From contig JAJTHA010000034.1 of the NCBI GenBank assembly GCA_021299565.1, forward strand, positions 1 to 11,943: a stretch of DNA of 11,943 nt, read 5' to 3'. A program made the position numbers and the translations under genes. The notes beneath the pieces are model-generated. The model worked only from the letters and a program-made list of their open reading frames with translations, was not told the origin of the DNA and searched no databases. Position 1 is the stretch's first letter, and each line of letters starts with the position of its first letter. Source of the DNA: Candidatus Caenarcanales bacterium (GTDB lineage: Bacteria; Cyanobacteriota; Vampirovibrionia; LMEP-6097). Positions 1 through 6,713 of the stretch are shown one piece after another.

Positions 1-1151
1 AAATTTTTATTCTTAGCTCCCAAAGTAAAACTAGCTCCGCCGTCGTCAATGTTTTCGTACCCTACAACAAATGATTTTTGTTTTATAGTAGTAGTTCCAG
101 TTTCATCACCAGGAAGGTTTGCGAGATTGCCTCCACTAGCTTGGTTATTCTGCCCTAATACAAAAGAGAACATAGATTCATTTTTGTTTAAATCTCCAAA
201 AGAAAAAGAACCATCTTGAGTTGCACTTGAATTCTTACCGATAACCGCAGAGTTAGCTCCTCTTTGATTCCACTCTCCAGCAGACGTAGAACCTATTCTC
301 AAAGATGCATTGGATTTTTCAAATGCAATTTTATTTGCACCATCTTTTGCGATGATAGAATCTCCAAAAACAAAATTATTCACACGAATATTACTAAGTG
401 CACCATTATTAATCAAATTGTTTCCTAATAGTTGCCAATAATCGCCACCTGAATCACCCTTAGGACCTTGTGGACCAGAGGGTCCTATTGGACCTGCACT
501 CGCTACTTTAGCACTTGGCAAAGTGACTACAAAGTTTCCGGCATCATTCGTTACAACAGCATCACTATTCCCAAGAGTAAATGTAACTTTTCTAAAAAAC
601 AATTCAAGACATTTATCATAATCATTTGAGTTTTGAGTGGTAAAACATGTTGCAAACAAACTAGCATCTGTATCATTGCTACTGGTTTCACTTTCTGAGC
701 TAGGAGTATTTGCTATTCGAATAAGTGCTTTATAAACATTAACTGAACCCTTTCTATCTTCAACTTCAATTTCTATATTTTTTTGGTCAATATCTTCAAA
801 ATTGCCTAGGGTAAGAGTATTGCTAGTCTTCTGTGAAGATACTGTACTTAACAATGTTCTGCTTTGACCAAGAATTTCATAAGCAGAATACTTGTACAAT
901 TTTTTTGTAGCTTTAAATTTTGAAACCAATCTGATTTCTGGAAAAGCAGTCTGAATATTATTAAAGTCTTGATTTAAATCATCGATGTAAATCAATAATT
1001 CTATTTTTGGATTATTGATTGTGATAGCTTCTAACTCAACCAAACTTGGCTGATCATCTGTTGCAGCGCTCGCACTAAGCAAACTTAAATTTGATATCAA
1101 CAGAAAAACTATTGCGATAAATAAACTAAAACTTTTTTGATTAATAAACAT
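1..1151 (-). CDS. Secreted surface protein with collagen-like tract and YadA-like head repeats (partial, 3' end off the window)
   Basis: Reading from the ATG at 1151 downwards, the frame stays open to base 1, giving 383 residues. Residues 1-30 form a signal peptide: a lysine at 6, a hydrophobic run, then cleavage near ASA-A at 29-30. Residues 31-215 are a domain I do not recognise; Cys169 and Cys181 could form a disulphide. Residues 220-237 are a short collagen-like G-X-Y tract (GPI GPS GPQ GPK GDS). After it come S-x-x-(hydrophobic)-G units with glycines at 305, 319, 333, 364 and 378. Three of these gaps (305-319, 319-333, 364-378) are exactly 14 residues, the period of YadA-type trimeric adhesin head repeats. 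GGGAG lies 5 nt before the ATG. The likely role is a trimeric, cell-surface or extracellular stalk/head protein. That role is inferred, because the C-terminus that would show an anchor or chaperone domain is missing. Confidence 0.82.
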   Translation of the reverse strand, partial: MFINQKSFSLFIAIVFLLISNLSLLSASAATDDQPSLVELEAITINNPKIELLIYIDDLNQDFNNIQTAFPEIRLVSKFKATKKLYKYSAYEILGQSRTLLSTVSSQKTSNTLTLGNFEDIDQKNIEIEVEDRKGSVNVYKALIRIANTPSSESETSSNDTDASLFATCFTTQNSNDYDKCLELFFRKVTFTLGNSDAVVTNDAGNFVVTLPSAKVASAGPIGPSGPQGPKGDSGGDYWQLLGNNLINNGALSNIRVNNFVFGDSIIAKDGANKIAFEKSNASLRIGSTSAGEWNQRGANSAVIGKNSSATQDGSFSFGDLNKNESMFSFVLGQNNQASGGNLANLPGDETGTTTIKQKSFVVGYENIDDGGASFTLGAKNKN

Positions 1152-1290
1152 TTCCACTCCCTGAATTTATTTCTAGAAGCTGATATTAACGATTTATAGT
1201 TAAAAAGAGATTAAGATAATCCCAACAATGGCGCGATTGAATATTATTTAATATTTGTATAGCAAGACCACTTTTGGAGAAAAGCGGAAA

Positions 1291-1311
1291 TGCACTGTTA
1301 ATATTAGTGCA
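1291..1311. repeat. Perfect 6-bp inverted repeat ending at the serine hydrolase start codon
   Basis: TGCACT (1291-1296) and AGTGCA (1306-1311) are exact inverted repeats around a 9-nt A/T-rich centre, and the ATG follows at once at 1312. The putative -10 hexamer of the same gene lies in the centre. It could be a small operator or simply chance; no regulator is visible nearby. Confidence 0.45.
1299..1304 (+). promoter_or_regulatory. Putative -10 box of the serine hydrolase gene (leaderless layout)
   Basis: TAATAT is followed by six bases, then A, then ATG at 1312, so the predicted transcript would start 1 nt before the start codon. The hexamer matches the consensus at 4 of 6 positions. No -35 box is convincing. 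The call rests mainly on the same spacing recurring before other genes in the window. Confidence 0.4.
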
Positions 1312-2439
1312 ATGAGAAATTTAATCATCATCCTGGCTCTATTCAGTAGTTTGTCGGTTCAAGCGACCTCAGTAGAAAACTTACAAATCCTTGCAGATAA
1401 AGCGGTAAAGAAATATCAATTGCCTGGTCTTGTCTTGGGGGAGACGCAAGATACGATTCTTACTAATGTAGCTGCCGGATTGAGGGCTAAAGGGCATCCA
1501 GAAAAAGTAACAGTTAATGATCAATTTCACATTGGCTCATGTTTTAAAGCGATCACATCTACTCTTGTTGCTATTTACGTGCAAAGGGGTCTTATTGACT
1601 GGGATACAACTATCGGTGATGTTTTCTTGGCTGATATTCCAGAAATGAATCCATTATTAAAAGACGTAACGATAGAAGAACTATTGGCTCATCGTTCTGG
1701 GATTAATGATGAGGCTCTCAACAAATCAATATCTATTGATCTATTAAAAACTCTAGGCGCTTCTCCTCGCAGCGATCGTCAAGCATTATTGGCAACTGTT
1801 CTTAGTTATAAAAAAACTTATACAAGAGGTGATTTCCACTATTCAAATGTCGGCTACACTATTGCAGGTGCAATGCTTGAAAAGCTATCAAACAAAGCGT
1901 TTGAAGATCTAATTACAGAAAATATTTTTATACCTTTAGCAATGGATTCCGCTATATTTGGAGCTCCAGAATCTGATGATCCTGATGTCATTTCAGTGCC
2001 AATGAAGCATACTCCTTCTGGTAAGCCATTGAAAGCAGATATGCCAAAACAAAGAATCAAAATCAATAAAATCCTTTCACCAGCTGGTGGCTATACTAGT
2101 ATGAATATGGCTGATTGGAATAAATTCATTGAAGCAAATTTTAATGGTTTGGATAAAGATGGTAATAAATTTCTAACGGACGAGACAATTAATAAAATCC
2201 ATTCTGCAGTTGGATCTAAAGCGATTAACAATACTGGGACTAGTTATGGTTTTGGTTGGATAATTGTGACAGTCGGAAATACTCAAATCTTCACACACAC
2301 TGGAAGTGACGGCTATTGGACTTCGATGGTAACAAGAAAACCAGATACCAAATATACTCTACTCATCATGACCAATCAAGCTAATAAAAAAGTTGATAAA
2401 GCTTTTGGTTTAATCTTGAAAGAAACTGGTTTATTGTAA
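1312..2439 (+). CDS. Exported serine hydrolase, beta-lactamase family (class C / PBP4*-like)
   Basis: This 375-residue protein has a signal peptide at 1-18 (MRNLIIILAL..., cleavage near VQA). The three active-site motifs of the serine beta-lactamase / DD-peptidase fold are in order: S76-C-F-K79 (nucleophile serine and general-base lysine), Y177-S-N179, and H329-T-G331 in the place of KTG. LLAHRSG at 124-130 matches the conserved LLxHxSG of this family. Such proteins act outside the membrane as esterases, peptidases of D-amino-acid peptides or beta-lactamases; the substrate cannot be read from sequence. The frame extends upstream to a TTG at 1255, but the ATG at 1312 gives a clean signal peptide and sits 1 nt after a predicted transcription start. 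The gene converges with the next one, 12 nt apart. Antibiotic resistance should not be assumed. Confidence 0.9.
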   Translation: MRNLIIILALFSSLSVQATSVENLQILADKAVKKYQLPGLVLGETQDTILTNVAAGLRAKGHPEKVTVNDQFHIGSCFKAITSTLVAIYVQRGLIDWDTTIGDVFLADIPEMNPLLKDVTIEELLAHRSGINDEALNKSISIDLLKTLGASPRSDRQALLATVLSYKKTYTRGDFHYSNVGYTIAGAMLEKLSNKAFEDLITENIFIPLAMDSAIFGAPESDDPDVISVPMKHTPSGKPLKADMPKQRIKINKILSPAGGYTSMNMADWNKFIEANFNGLDKDGNKFLTDETINKIHSAVGSKAINNTGTSYGFGWIIVTVGNTQIFTHTGSDGYWTSMVTRKPDTKYTLLIMTNQANKKVDKAFGLILKETGLL

Positions 2440-2451
2440 TTTAAATGATTT

Positions 2452-2712
2452 TCAACTGCCCCATTTCTCTTTCACCAAGTCCCTAATTTCGGGAGTTTTA
2501 GTGACAATAAAAATATTCATGATGCCATTTCCGGAATAAGCATTTGCCTTGAAGCCTGCAGGAGTTTCTCGTAAAAGCTTAATGGTGCCTGGGCTATATT
2601 TATGGCGTGCACATTCACTGATACCTATAATAATTTTTGCTCCATAATTTTCTAACCAAGCAAAGTTTTTCTTGAGTTCTTTTGGTGTGCTCTGATGTCG
2701 GCCTTTTGCCAT
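2452..2712 (-). CDS. Small basic protein of unknown function (86 aa)
   Basis: I do not recognise this family. It is a soluble-looking 86-residue protein with a lysine-rich N-terminal helix (MAKGRHQSTPKELKKNF), a beta-like KIIIGIS stretch, a central SPGTIKLL region, a second beta-like IMNIFIVT stretch and a final charged helix. There is no signal peptide or membrane segment. An in-frame ATG at 2721 would add three residues, but it lies inside the predicted -10 box (2720-2725). The ATG at 2712 would be at +2 of the transcript, so I prefer it. The gene diverges from the 2736 gene, with 23 bp between the start codons, so the two probably share regulation. Confidence 0.65.
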   Translation of the reverse strand: MAKGRHQSTPKELKKNFAWLENYGAKIIIGISECARHKYSPGTIKLLRETPAGFKANAYSGNGIMNIFIVTKTPEIRDLVKEKWGS

Positions 2713-2719
2713 AGTTAGC

Positions 2720-2727
2720 ATTATAAT
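2720..2727. promoter_or_regulatory. Shared palindromic -10 box for two divergent genes
   Basis: ATTATAAT is its own reverse complement, so it provides a perfect TATAAT on the plus strand (2722-2727) and on the minus strand (2725-2720). On each strand the expected start point, about 7 nt downstream, falls 1-2 nt before an ATG: 2736 on plus, 2712 on minus. Neither gene has a Shine-Dalgarno. The -35 regions are weak; TTAGCA (2748-2743) is the best on minus. Confidence 0.6.
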
Positions 2728-2735
2728 ATCTATTA

Positions 2736-3236
2736 ATGGTTAATTCTGCTAAAACTAACTTAGATGCCTCGAAAGCACGCTCCATTAATTTCTGGGGAAC
2801 GCCTCAACAACCAGTTCCTGGAGTTGATTTTAATACCTTAATATCACAAGCAAAAAAATATAAAATCATTGCACCCTCCTTAGAAAAAAACAATACTTTG
2901 CAATTTAGACTACGAATTCAAATAGAAAATCAAAGCATGATTTTTGATTGTTTTTCTATCGTGTCAAAACCTCAACCAGCTTTTTTAGGACTAACTATCA
3001 ATGATTTCCAAAACCTACGCCTCCAAAAACTAGATTCTGCTGGCAAATTGGCTGATGGACCTTCTCAGAATTTAGTTTTAGATCAAAAAACAAATGCAAA
3101 ACTATGTAAAATTTTCAAACGTGTTCTCTGGAAACTTCATAACGACGGTGGCAGTAGAACAAATCAACTGCTACCAAATCCGAGTGGACCAGATGGTCGT
3201 CGTCAAGAAATGCGTGAACTATCTTTAGCAATTTAA
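2736..3236 (+). CDS. Conserved-looking hypothetical protein (166 aa), function unknown
   Basis: No family is recognised. The 166-residue protein has no signal peptide or membrane helix. It looks like a mixed alpha/beta fold: residues 43-90 hold alternating beta-like stretches (LQFRLRIQI, SMIFDCFSIVS, AFLGLTI), and 110-140 look helical and basic (NAKLCKIFKRVLWKLH). The tail is glycine-, proline- and arginine-rich. The ATG at 2736 lies 8 nt after a perfect TATAAT with no Shine-Dalgarno, so the mRNA is probably leaderless. It is expressed divergently from the 86-aa gene and ends 4 nt before the end of convergent ispG. Codon use resembles its neighbours, so there is no sign of recent transfer. 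Confidence 0.72.
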   Translation: MVNSAKTNLDASKARSINFWGTPQQPVPGVDFNTLISQAKKYKIIAPSLEKNNTLQFRLRIQIENQSMIFDCFSIVSKPQPAFLGLTINDFQNLRLQKLDSAGKLADGPSQNLVLDQKTNAKLCKIFKRVLWKLHNDGGSRTNQLLPNPSGPDGRRQEMRELSLAI

Positions 3237-3241
3237 TTGCT
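3227..3241. terminator. Inverted repeat across two convergent stop codons, possible weak bidirectional terminator
   Basis: AGCAATT-T-AATTGCT is a perfect 7-bp inverted repeat with a one-base centre. It covers the stop codon of the 166-aa gene (3234-3236) and reaches the first base of the ispG stop (3241-3243). The stem is A/T-rich and there is no long T-run, so termination is only a possibility. Confidence 0.35.
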
Positions 3242-4560
3242 TAGTGACGAACGTATCTCGAGAATTTATTCTCTATAAACTCACTTAAAATATTTTTGAA
3301 TTCCTTAGAGATATTTTCACCCCTCAAAGTTTGTGTCAATTCACCATTAATATAAACTGGAGCAACTGGCTCTTCATTATCACCAGGCAAGCTAATGCCA
3401 ATATCCGCATGCTTAGACTCACCAGGACCATTTACGATGCAACCCATGACGGCGATTTTCAGCTTCTCTACTCCAGGGTATTTGAGTTTCCAATCGTTCA
3501 TTGAAAGCAAAATATATTCATTTATTTCTTGAGCTAACAATTGAAAATAAGTACTCGAGGTTCTGCCACAACCCGGACAACTAGTGACGCTTGGCTTATA
3601 ATAAACCAATTCAAGAGCTTGTAGTAATTCTTGACATGCTCGCACCTCAAGTGTTCTGTCATTAAGAGGATTCAAGGGATCACCAACACCAGGCGTCAAA
3701 GACATCCTAATAGTATCCCCGATACCTTCTTGTAAAAGAATCCCAAGGGCAGCCGAAGAAGCTATCATCCCTTTGATAGGCGTGCCCGCTTCTGTCAAAC
3801 CCAGATGCAGAGGGAATTTGCAGGCTCTAGCGATTAAACGATAAACGTTAATTAAATCTTGAAGCTCTGACATTTTGGTACTGACTATAATTCGATCTTC
3901 ACTTAAACCAGCTTGCATAGCTAGTTCTGCTGATCTAAGAGCGCTTTCGATCATACACAAATACATGACTTCTTTATAATTTAATTCCTGATTTATTTCC
4001 TCAAAAACAAATGAGTTAGTAGTCAATTCTTTAAATTTTCTGGATAACTTGCCTTTTGAATTGAGATCCATAAATTCAGTAAGTAAATCTTGATCTAATG
4101 AACCCCAATTAACACCAATACGAATAGGCTTATCATTGGCTTTGGCGATTTTTACAATAGTATCAAAATTATAATCATGTTTTTCTCCATAGCCAACATT
4201 ACCTGGATTGATACGATACTTTGCTAAAGCTTGAGCACAAGCAGGAAACTTATCCAACAATAAATGTCCATTGTAATGAAAGTCACCTACCAGAGGGATA
4301 TTGAATCCTTCTGATTTGAGAGCTTGATCTATTTGAGGGATTGCTTTTGCACCAGCTTCATCTTTGACAGTTAATCTTACTGCTGCTGAGCCTGCCAGAT
4401 ACAATGCTTTGACTTGTGCTACAGAAGCATCGATATTGTCCGTTGCGGTATTGGTCATTGATTGAACAACTATTGGGTGTTCTGAACCAATGTAAAGATT
4501 ATCGCTGATTTTAACTTGAGTAGTTTGACGACGCACTTGTGTGATTTTATCATATGGCAT
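3241..4560 (-). CDS. ispG: 4-hydroxy-3-methylbut-2-en-1-yl diphosphate synthase (flavodoxin-dependent)
   Basis: IspG (GcpE) converts 2-C-methyl-erythritol 2,4-cyclodiphosphate to HMBPP, the penultimate step of the MEP isoprenoid pathway, in the cytoplasm. With this start the protein has 439 residues. The TIM-barrel part begins with HPIVVQSMTNT. The [4Fe-4S] ligands are visible: C328 and C331 in CPGCGRT, C374 in GCIVNGPGE and E381, with the family spacings of 3 and 7. GLTEAGTPIKG and GDTIRMSLTPG are also typical. It is longer than the roughly 370-residue E. coli form and resembles the extended form I associate with alphaproteobacteria. The frame is open back to an ATG at 4668, but that part lies inside a palindromic repeat and lacks family similarity, so I start at the ATG at 4560 (GGAAGAG just upstream). 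Exact start uncertain. Confidence 0.95.
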   Translation of the reverse strand: MPYDKITQVRRQTTQVKISDNLYIGSEHPIVVQSMTNTATDNIDASVAQVKALYLAGSAAVRLTVKDEAGAKAIPQIDQALKSEGFNIPLVGDFHYNGHLLLDKFPACAQALAKYRINPGNVGYGEKHDYNFDTIVKIAKANDKPIRIGVNWGSLDQDLLTEFMDLNSKGKLSRKFKELTTNSFVFEEINQELNYKEVMYLCMIESALRSAELAMQAGLSEDRIIVSTKMSELQDLINVYRLIARACKFPLHLGLTEAGTPIKGMIASSAALGILLQEGIGDTIRMSLTPGVGDPLNPLNDRTLEVRACQELLQALELVYYKPSVTSCPGCGRTSSTYFQLLAQEINEYILLSMNDWKLKYPGVEKLKIAVMGCIVNGPGESKHADIGISLPGDNEEPVAPVYINGELTQTLRGENISKEFKNILSEFIENKFSRYVRH

Positions 4561-4595
4561 CTCTTCCAAATACCGCTCAGGTACTAAATCTTGAA

Positions 4596-4601
4596 AGTAT
4601 A
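4596..4601 (-). promoter_or_regulatory. Putative ispG -10 box
   Basis: On the minus strand TATACT (4601-4596) would start transcription near 4589, giving a leader of about 29 nt that carries GGAAGAG before the ATG at 4560. A weak TTGCGG lies 18 nt upstream (4625-4620), inside the palindromic element, so the element may supply part of this promoter. Weakly supported. Confidence 0.35.
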
Positions 4602-4608
4602 CTTTAAT

Positions 4609-4695
4609 GTCACTGCGAGCCGCAAAGCGGCGTGGCAGTCCATCACTCAGAAGAAACTGGATCGCCACGATTTGCTTCGCAAATCTCGCGAAGAC
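4609..4695. repeat. Branched palindromic element, copy A, between ispG and htpG
   Basis: Outer arms GTCACTGCGAG (4609-4619) and CTCGCGAAGAC (4685-4695) pair at 8 of 11 positions. Just inside are two perfect hairpins: GCCGC-AAA-GCGGC (4619-4631) and ATTTGC-TTC-GCAAAT (4670-4684). Inside these, CGTGGCAGTCCA (4631-4642) pairs with TGGATCGCCACG (4658-4669) at 10 of 12 positions, closing a 15-nt loop. The region can therefore fold as a four-armed cruciform or RNA. It is more GC-rich than its surroundings. The wording (GTCAxTGCGAG, GTGGCxxTCCA) recalls short dispersed intergenic palindromes known from Rickettsiales and other genomes. It explains the false N-terminal extensions of both flanking frames. 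Confidence 0.78.
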
Positions 4696-4762
4696 TTAAT
4701 AATTACAAATCCGACCTGCTTCGAAACTTTGCTCATCGACAACATTATTTTACATTTGAGTA

Positions 4763-4768
4763 TATGCT
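4763..4768 (+). promoter_or_regulatory. Putative htpG -10 box (leaderless layout)
   Basis: TATGCT is followed by AAAATC, then A, then ATG at 4776, almost the same string as before uvrC. The predicted start point is 4775, one nt before the codon. No clear -35 at the right distance and no CIRCE-type heat-shock operator were seen. Confidence 0.5.
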
Positions 4769-4775
4769 AAAATCA

Positions 4776-6689
4776 ATGCTTATGACCACACAAAGTAAAC
4801 ACAAATTCGAAGCAGAAGTCTCTCAGGTACTTGATTTAGTGATAAATTCACTTTATTCAAACAATGACATTTTCCTAAGAGAATTATTGTCAAACGCATC
4901 AGATGCAATCGACAAGTTACGATTTGCTGCACTTACAGATACAAAGATCGACAGTTCAGATCCACAAATTGGCATTGCCATCGACAAAGATTCGCGCAAA
5001 ATAATTATTTCTGATTCTGGAATTGGCATGAGCCAAGAAGAAATGATAAACAATCTTGGCACGATAGCAAAGTCAGGCACAAAAGAATTCATGAACGCAC
5101 TAAAAGCTTCTAAACAAGAAGGTTTCGATCCAAAATTAATTGGACAATTTGGTGTTGGTTTCTACTCAGCATTTATAGTTGCCCATAAAGTAACAGTTAT
5201 ATCTCGCAAAGCAGGTTCAGATAAATTTACGCTCTGGACATCAGAAGCTAAAGGTGAATATGAGACTGAAACTCTATCAGCCACTCAAATAGACGAATAC
5301 AAAGTTGCTGACCTCAAACAAGGATGCAAAATTATTCTTGAACTTAAAACCGAAGAAGAATACAACGAATATCTTGAAGAATGGAAAATCAGATCCATAG
5401 TGAAAGAATATTCAAATTTTATTGAATATCCAATTAAACTTCGCACAAAAGATTCAGAGAATGAAGACGAGAACGAGGATAAATACATTTGGGAAACGAT
5501 AAATTCTCAAAAAGCACTTTGGGCTAAAAACAAATCAGAGATAAGTCCAGAAGAATACAAAGAGTTTTACAAACATATCAGTAGAGATTTTAATGAGCCT
5601 TGTGATTGGATACACTATAGCGCTGAAGGTACTAATGAATTCACTGCGCTACTCTATTTACCTGCTAAAGCGCCTTTTGATATGTTTATGCCAGAAGACA
5701 AAAAAGGCTTAAACCTATATATCAACAGGGTTTTCATCACCAATGAAGCTGAATTGTTATTGCCACAGTATTTGAGATTTGTTAAAGGCTTAGTCGACTC
5801 AAGCGATTTGCCTCTAAATGTTTCAAGAGAACTTTTGCAGGCAAACCCAAAAGTAACTAATATCAAAAAAAATCTTGTCAAAAAAATTCTTAGCAAATTA
5901 TCAGAGATGATGAGTCAAGAGAAAGAAAAATATATTAGCTTCTATAAAGAATTTGCCAAGGTTCTTAAAGAAGGAGTGCATCTTGATTTTGCGAACAAAG
6001 ACAAAATTCTTGAATTATTGATGTTTGAATCTACTCAAACTGAATCAGGTAGTTTAACTAGTCTTGATGATTACATCAGTAGAGCAGGTGAAAGTAAATT
6101 TATTTATTACATTACTGGTAGTGCTAGAAAAGAACTCGAAAATTCACCTTACCTTGAAAGCCTTAAATCAAAAGGCGTTGAGGTTTTATTTCTCACCGAT
6201 GCAATAGATGAATGGGTTGTGATGTCAGGGGCGACTTACAAAGAAAAAGAGTTTAAATCAGCAGCTAAAGGTGAACTTGAAACTGATGATAAAACTAAAG
6301 AGCAGATCAAACAAAAAGAGACTGAGCACAAAGATTTGCTTGAAACTCTAACTAAACAGCTTGAAGCCAATATCAAAGAAATTAAATTCAGCGATAGACT
6401 AACAGAAACTCTGTGTTGTTTGGTGGCAGATGAGCACGCAATGAGTGCTAATTTAGAGCGTTTATACAAAAACGCTAACCAAAATATCCCGATTCAAAAA
6501 AGAATTTTGGAATTAAATCCTAATCATCCTGTTATTGCTAAATTAGAAGAGATCTTTAAAGCTAATTCAAACGATACTAAAATCCAAGATTACGCAGAAT
6601 TGATTTATGGACAAGCCTTACTTCTGGAAGGCTCTCAAATACCTGATTTATCAAGGTTTACCAAGCTAATTAGCTCCTTAATGCTATAA
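4776..6689 (+). CDS. htpG: Molecular chaperone HtpG (bacterial Hsp90)
   Basis: HtpG is the dimeric cytosolic ATP-driven chaperone. With this start it has 637 residues (E. coli 624). The GHKL ATPase domain comes first: SLYSNNDIFLRELLSNASDA (25-44) holds the catalytic Glu36 and Mg-binding Asn40, ISDSGIGMS has Asp80, and GQFGVGFYSAF is the glycine-rich lid segment near 123-133. The middle domain follows (VFITNEAELLLPQYLRFVKG, then DLPLNVSRELLQ with the conserved Arg), and the C-terminal dimerisation domain lacks the eukaryotic MEEVD, as expected. The frame is open back to 4632, but that stretch is a palindromic repeat. M4776 is at +2 of the predicted transcript; M4782 would align exactly with the E. 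coli N-terminus and is the alternative. No Shine-Dalgarno. The stop codon lies inside the -10 box of the next gene. Confidence 0.97.
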   Translation: MLMTTQSKHKFEAEVSQVLDLVINSLYSNNDIFLRELLSNASDAIDKLRFAALTDTKIDSSDPQIGIAIDKDSRKIIISDSGIGMSQEEMINNLGTIAKSGTKEFMNALKASKQEGFDPKLIGQFGVGFYSAFIVAHKVTVISRKAGSDKFTLWTSEAKGEYETETLSATQIDEYKVADLKQGCKIILELKTEEEYNEYLEEWKIRSIVKEYSNFIEYPIKLRTKDSENEDENEDKYIWETINSQKALWAKNKSEISPEEYKEFYKHISRDFNEPCDWIHYSAEGTNEFTALLYLPAKAPFDMFMPEDKKGLNLYINRVFITNEAELLLPQYLRFVKGLVDSSDLPLNVSRELLQANPKVTNIKKNLVKKILSKLSEMMSQEKEKYISFYKEFAKVLKEGVHLDFANKDKILELLMFESTQTESGSLTSLDDYISRAGESKFIYYITGSARKELENSPYLESLKSKGVEVLFLTDAIDEWVVMSGATYKEKEFKSAAKGELETDDKTKEQIKQKETEHKDLLETLTKQLEANIKEIKFSDRLTETLCCLVADEHAMSANLERLYKNANQNIPIQKRILELNPNHPVIAKLEEIFKANSNDTKIQDYAELIYGQALLLEGSQIPDLSRFTKLISSLML

Positions 6690-6690
6690 T
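6682..6690 (+). promoter_or_regulatory. Extended -10 promoter overlapping the htpG stop codon
   Basis: TGCTATAAT is a perfect extended -10 (TGn plus TATAAT). The htpG stop TAA (6687-6689) is part of the hexamer. Transcription would start near 6697, leaving a 17-nt leader before the ATG at 6714. Confidence 0.6.
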
Positions 6691-6697
6691 ACATATT

Positions 6698-6710
6698 GAC
6701 GCTTTGCGTC
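6698..6710 (+). terminator. Small perfect hairpin after htpG and at the 5' end of the next transcript
   Basis: GACGC-TTT-GCGTC is a perfect 5-bp stem with a 3-nt loop, followed by TTT and then ATG (6714). It may act as a weak htpG terminator, or as a 5' hairpin shaping translation of the next gene. The stem is short and the T-run minimal, so neither role is certain. Confidence 0.35.
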
Positions 6711-6713
6711 TTT

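Noticed and set aside
1209..1221. Small palindrome GATTA-AGA-TAATC between the divergent genes at the left edge
   Set aside because: Only 5-bp arms in A/T-rich sequence, easily expected by chance, and it does not line up with a promoter element.
1255..1311. TTG start giving a 19-residue extension of the serine hydrolase
   Set aside because: It would put a polar stretch before a textbook signal peptide; ATG 1312 fits both export and the -10 position.
4561..4668. Extended IspG N-terminus (36 extra residues)
   Set aside because: The extra residues are translated partly from palindromic element A and do not resemble IspG; the family head begins after the ATG at 4560.
4632..4775. Extended HtpG N-terminus (48 extra residues)
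   Set aside because: This stretch begins within the palindromic element and precedes the predicted transcript start. HtpG proteins begin about 10 residues before the FxxEV segment, which fits M4776 or M4782.
4696..4775. Heat-shock operator (CIRCE) before htpG
   Set aside because: No TTAGCACTC-N9-GAGTGCTAA or recognisable derivative is present.
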